This document shows positions 59,943-64,000 of a DNA stretch of 64,000 nucleotides, piece by piece. How positions within the stretch are numbered: the first letter of the stretch is position 1; each line of letters begins with the position of its first letter. Source of the DNA: Neodiprion pinetum (taxonomy: Eukaryota > Arthropoda > Insecta > Hymenoptera > Diprionidae); NCBI RefSeq assembly GCF_021155775.2, contig NC_060232.1:8935257-8999256 (forward strand), given 5' to 3'. The notes under the pieces are model-generated. The model was given only the letters and a program-made list of their open reading frames with translations, did no database searches and had not been told where the DNA came from. The position numbers and the translations under genes were made by a program.

Positions 59943-61769
59943 GAAAAGCGTCGATATTTTTATTAAAATTGACTTTTAACCTGTTTTCACAATTCTTTCT
60001 TAAATTTAAATTCAATTTGTTTGGACAAGTGTTCAGGCTCGATCTCGATGGCAATTATTTTAATAATTTTACGCGTGGCACAAGATAATTCCATTATATC
60101 GGACGATTAGCATTATCGTTAGCATCTACATCAGCGTCAAAATCAGAGAGTTTCACACTTTCAATTCTGTTTCCCATGAGAAAGAACGAGTGCAGGGTAA
60201 AACTAATAAGTAGTCACAATTTAGCTCGACGGTATTCGGAGTCCCTTTTTAACGAAGCGTGCATAATGCGTGCTTGAAATACACACACAAGCGAAGGCAC
60301 GCCACTCGTCGAGAAGCCGGAGCCACTAATGTCCTTCTCGTCGCCCTTCTGCAAGGCGCTGGATTTACTCTGAAACCCTCTTTGACACTCCACGGGTGTC
60401 TGATGCAGAGGTCCAGACGGAGAGTAAATACATACCACTAGAGATAACCAATTCTCACGATCGGTAGGTGTTATTCAACGATTTATACCATTTTCAATCC
60501 TCTCTCCCTTCCCTTCAACCCGATTACCAAACGTATCGAAATATACCGCAATCGATAGTTTGGCGCAGGCGAAAAACTTTTCCATTTTTGTTTATCTCGA
60601 AATTCTACCGGCGTTGATAACGATTCACTAATTCGGACGTTTTTCGAAAACAAGCACGTCGCGATGCTTCGAACTTCTTATGCGGATTGATTTTATAAGT
60701 TTTTAAGAAAAATCGTTATTTTGCAACTTTGAGATTGTTGGTAATTCGATAAATCGTAATAAAGTTAATCATTATATACTCGTGTATTCGAAGCTTGCTT
60801 TTTCAAACTTTTTAGTATAAAATTGCAAAACAGTGAATTTTAATTCCAAATTTTTCAAACTTCGTAGCTTTGTACAACCTTGATTGTCCAAACTTCTTTC
60901 TAAGATCAATGTCAAACTATTTACATATCATGTTTCTTAAAAATGATGTCCAAAAAATTGCTGTGGAGTTAACTTTGGCTTTAATATCAATTTTTTATAT
61001 TCTCGTTAAATAATTTTATTTAACGACCAAAGTATCAACACGAAAAACTCCTAACGAATCTACGTGGCAAATAAGAAAGAAAATTGTGAATAATTGTTAT
61101 TTTCTAGTGCGATGTAGCTGCTAAAATTATTCGTGATACAGTGGAAATATAACATTTTCGTACTTGATATCCGGATGCCTGATATAAATCCTTTCGAACC
61201 GCGCGAAGGAGGAACAACTTTAACGGTTGACATAGTTTGCGTCTGGCTCGAATAAATATCATAGCAACGGAATATGCAGCATGAGCTACAAACGGGCTAT
61301 TATGCTCCTCTGCTATCGGGCAAAACAGCCTCTTAACGACTCAGCCGGCCTGAAACGAGACCGAAGGTTGAAGTTAAGCTCCAACAGGCCACGTGCCATC
61401 CTTAAACGCGTCCCGAATCAAGGCAATTAAGTCTCGGTGGACATCAAAGAGATCTTATAATGTATATCCTCAGCTGAAGTCGGTATTCCGAGCTCAAATT
61501 TCAACTTGAGTTTAGCGCTCCAGGCACTCGGTTAACAGTTTAATCTAAATCCTCAACATCGCACAACCTGTGCAAAGCTCGCGCATAGATCTTCACCGAG
61601 AAATTTACAGCAGGTATGCATCGACACCTTTTTCTTATTCGCTAGACTTAACTTCACCTCGAGCTTGACACTTGTTGCATCCGTATTTCCACGAGACGGA
61701 TATTATTATTTGATAACTCCTATTATAGATGAAATGAGAAAATACGTACCGCCTTTCAACAACGATTTA
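59943..61769. other. Non-coding block, nothing recognised
   Basis: AT-rich unique sequence. Short frames at 60.2-60.4 kb lie opposite each other and match nothing known. Confidence 0.55.
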
Positions 61770-62200
61770 CACTGAGAGAAATTTTTAGTTCCGGTTACCG
61801 CTCAGTCCGTGACTATTTTCATTTTTTACCACAATCGAAAAATATAGTTCTAGATAGAAAATGAAAATTAGCTTTCTAGCTGTTACCGGGAAGTCTAGTA
61901 TCCGTTACTATTCTTTCTCATTACGATCACTCTTACTATATTTTCTTGTAACTGTTGCGAAAATTTAATGCTTGTGCAACAATAAATTGATGTTAAAGCC
62001 TTATTTAACTAAAAAAGTAGAGTAGACCGAACAAACTGATTTTGGGTTGCAGTTACCAATAAAGGATCGAAAATAGCGCAAAATGGTTACGCGCACCTCG
62101 TTTTCCGTAATCCCAACAATATTCAAACAGTTTTTTTTTAACGATACCTCTCGACTGAATTTTTCTAGTATATACATAACAAATGAAATTTTTCTCAGTG
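61770..62200 (+). mobile_element. Family A MITE, copy A5 (full length, 431 bp)
   Basis: The best-preserved copy. The left end CACTGAGAGAAATTT and the reverse complement of the right end (CACTGAGAAAAATTT) form a 15-bp terminal inverted repeat with one mismatch. TA flanks both sides (61768-61769 and 62201-62202). TA target duplication fits Tc1/mariner-type MITEs, whereas CACT-G ends recall the CACTA group, so the superfamily stays open. It runs opposite to A3 and A4 and encodes nothing. Confidence 0.9.
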
Positions 62201-64000
62201 TAGGTACAGTACTCGGCTTAGTGGTTCAAAAAATATTCAACGAATTTTCCCGCCCGAATAAACTACGTTAGGAATTTTCCGGTAAAAATGGACGTATTCT
62301 CGACTAGTTTTTCTTCTAGTCTTTTTTTTAATTCTACTAAAGATTAATCAAATTTTGTATAAAAAGAGGTAAAATTTTTTCTCGTGTTTCAGGTTGAAAT
62401 ATTCTTGCAAAAAAATCGTCACTTTGAGCGTAAAAAAATCTTTGGAGATCGTACAATTATTTCACCTTTCGATTGTGTGTAACGAAATTTTTATCATGCG
62501 CGATCGATTCGTCAACGATGGATACGAACGTGAGTTTTGTATCTCTGGATGAGTAAGCAGTTGTCAAATTATACGTAGGTATAATAAACCTGATGGTTGT
62601 GCGCTGGTGACATGTGACCAGGCGATAAAGCTTGTGTTTGAAGCGCGTTGTATTCTGCGAAGAGAGGAGACGAAGAGTTTTGCAACGATTTCAAGTCCAG
62701 ATAAGCTCTTAGGTCTTTTATTAATCCTGCGGTTGCGTAAATTATACGAAAATATATGAGTCATTCCATACAAATTCGACCCGGGTCTGACCCTCGACCT
62801 CTCCGATTCCGTCCACGAATTTTTATTTTGTTCTTCCAATTATCAGTTAATTTATATACAATTTTTTTTTTTTGATGTTTCTTCCGACAAAAGCGCAAAA
62901 AAAAAAAAATAAGAAGAGAATGCCGGCCGATTTCGAGCGAAAGCTAAAAAAATTTCATACCTGACACATGATTTTTCAGAATTATTTCAGATAATTTGAT
63001 TAAATCGTGCCGATCAATACGTGCGTTTTTAAAAAATGTGTGTACTTCAAATCTATTGGAAATATTTCCGAAAAAAATACACAGAGCGCCTTGGAGAGTC
63101 GAAACAATCGTACGAAAAATCGCGAGCCAAGTCAAAGAGGTCAAGGGTCAGGTCCAGGTTCAGTTGGCATGGAATGCACCACATACATACATGCAACGCA
63201 TTATAGAAGGAAGACCAGCCCTGCTTCCATGACCTCGACATATGACCATTCATTGCTCGTCATTTATTACACCTGGAAATCTTTCGCCGTTTCTTATCCT
63301 CCCCATTGTATTTTTCCATTCTTCTCTCGAGAGAAAGAAAGAGACGGCTGCTTCTTTTCGTTCCAGACAGACAAACGAGTCTCCGTTGTCGGCAAATGAC
63401 AAGACGTACGGAATACCATTTCAATCCCTATACATAAAACACCCCGAGAGGCTCGTCGAGCTTTGCTACTTCGGAAATGGGACGCCCGATATTTTGTCTC
63501 TTATACTCACGAAATCACCGATAATCGGACACGAGAGAGGCTCCCTAGAATCGCAAAACCTTCCTGCGACGTTTCGTCTTTTTCGTTTCGGATTTATACG
63601 CGTTTTTCGACGAAAATTTCCACGGGAAATTCTGAAGGATAACTGAGAATACGCATACGGGTCACGTGACAATTTCTAGTTAAACGTAAAAGGATCGTGA
63701 AGTCGGATAAGAGAACTTATGGAATAATAATAATGATAATTTTAGAAAACGAGAAGCGATACAAATCTCGTTCCGTTCGCATTGAAGATAAGTTGATTTG
63801 GTAACAAGGCGTTGACGGCTTGATTGTTGAAAGAAATTCTTTCAAAGCTTCTCGAACACCTTTTCTTACGTGGTCGAAATGATGTCTCCTATCTTTCCAA
63901 CTCAATCGTTGGAGATCGTCTCTTGATAATCAATCACGTTTTCAATGGCAAGCCATTTTATGGATTTAAGAGAAAAATCGAGCTTTCAATGACAAAAATA
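62201..64000. other. Non-coding block, nothing recognised
   Basis: Unique AT-rich sequence with poly-T near 62863-62873 and poly-A near 62898-62909. Plus-strand frames at 63007-63399 and 63242-63646 (130 and 134 codons) overlap and show no recognisable domain. Confidence 0.5.

Noticed and set aside
1..64000. CRISPR arrays, bacterial operons or phage genes
   Set aside because: No regularly spaced repeats with unique spacers and no compact gene strings. The sequence character is that of an animal nuclear genome.

Overview
The window reads as AT-rich, CpG-rich nuclear DNA from an arthropod, most likely an insect. A hymenopteran is my best guess, from the base composition, the frequent TCGA words, the many long GA/CT tracts and the style of the small transposons. 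No marker gene is present, so this is inference and no species can be named.

I find no protein-coding gene that I can support, and no rRNA, tRNA, snRNA or known microRNA. The open frames are short and lie on both strands. The two longest (about 200 codons, near 2.07-2.68 kb minus and 6.05-6.66 kb plus) begin at TTG rather than ATG, and neither resembles a known domain. The simplest reading is a long intron or an intergenic stretch. Splice-like signals occur at 4.9, 34.9, 36.1, 46.4, 56.8 and 58.2-58.4 kb; the best is a candidate recursive splice site at 36148/36149. None is proven.

What the DNA does hold is repeats. Family A is a short non-autonomous DNA transposon of about 430 bp with CACTGAGA ends. 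It has three full-length copies (50.0, 52.3 and 61.8 kb), two internally deleted copies (25.4 and 47.9 kb) and two decayed copies (44.1 and 53.9 kb). Family B is about 200 bp and begins near an AGTAACGTTAACGTAAC motif. It has copies at 19.6, 20.7 and 33.8 kb, a fragment at 19.8 kb and a probable reversed copy at 47.2 kb. Family C is a hairpin-forming unit of about 100 bp, tandemly duplicated with a 141-bp period at 42.5-42.8 kb and single at 59.8 kb. A separate palindromic element lies at 3860-4075. Two sites (28.3 and 32.0 kb) match the tRNA-Leu primer-binding site of LTR retrotransposons and are probably retroelement relics.

Layout: 0-19 kb is mostly unique sequence with microsatellites, one palindromic element and GC-rich patches at 13.5-15.3 and 16.7-16.9 kb. 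From 19.5 to 34 kb lie family B, the first family A copy and the LTR relics. From 34 to 43 kb lie long homopurine/homopyrimidine tracts, a G20 run, the candidate recursive splice site and the family C tandem. From 44 to 62 kb family A copies are concentrated. There is no gene network to describe; family relationships between repeats are the main signal.
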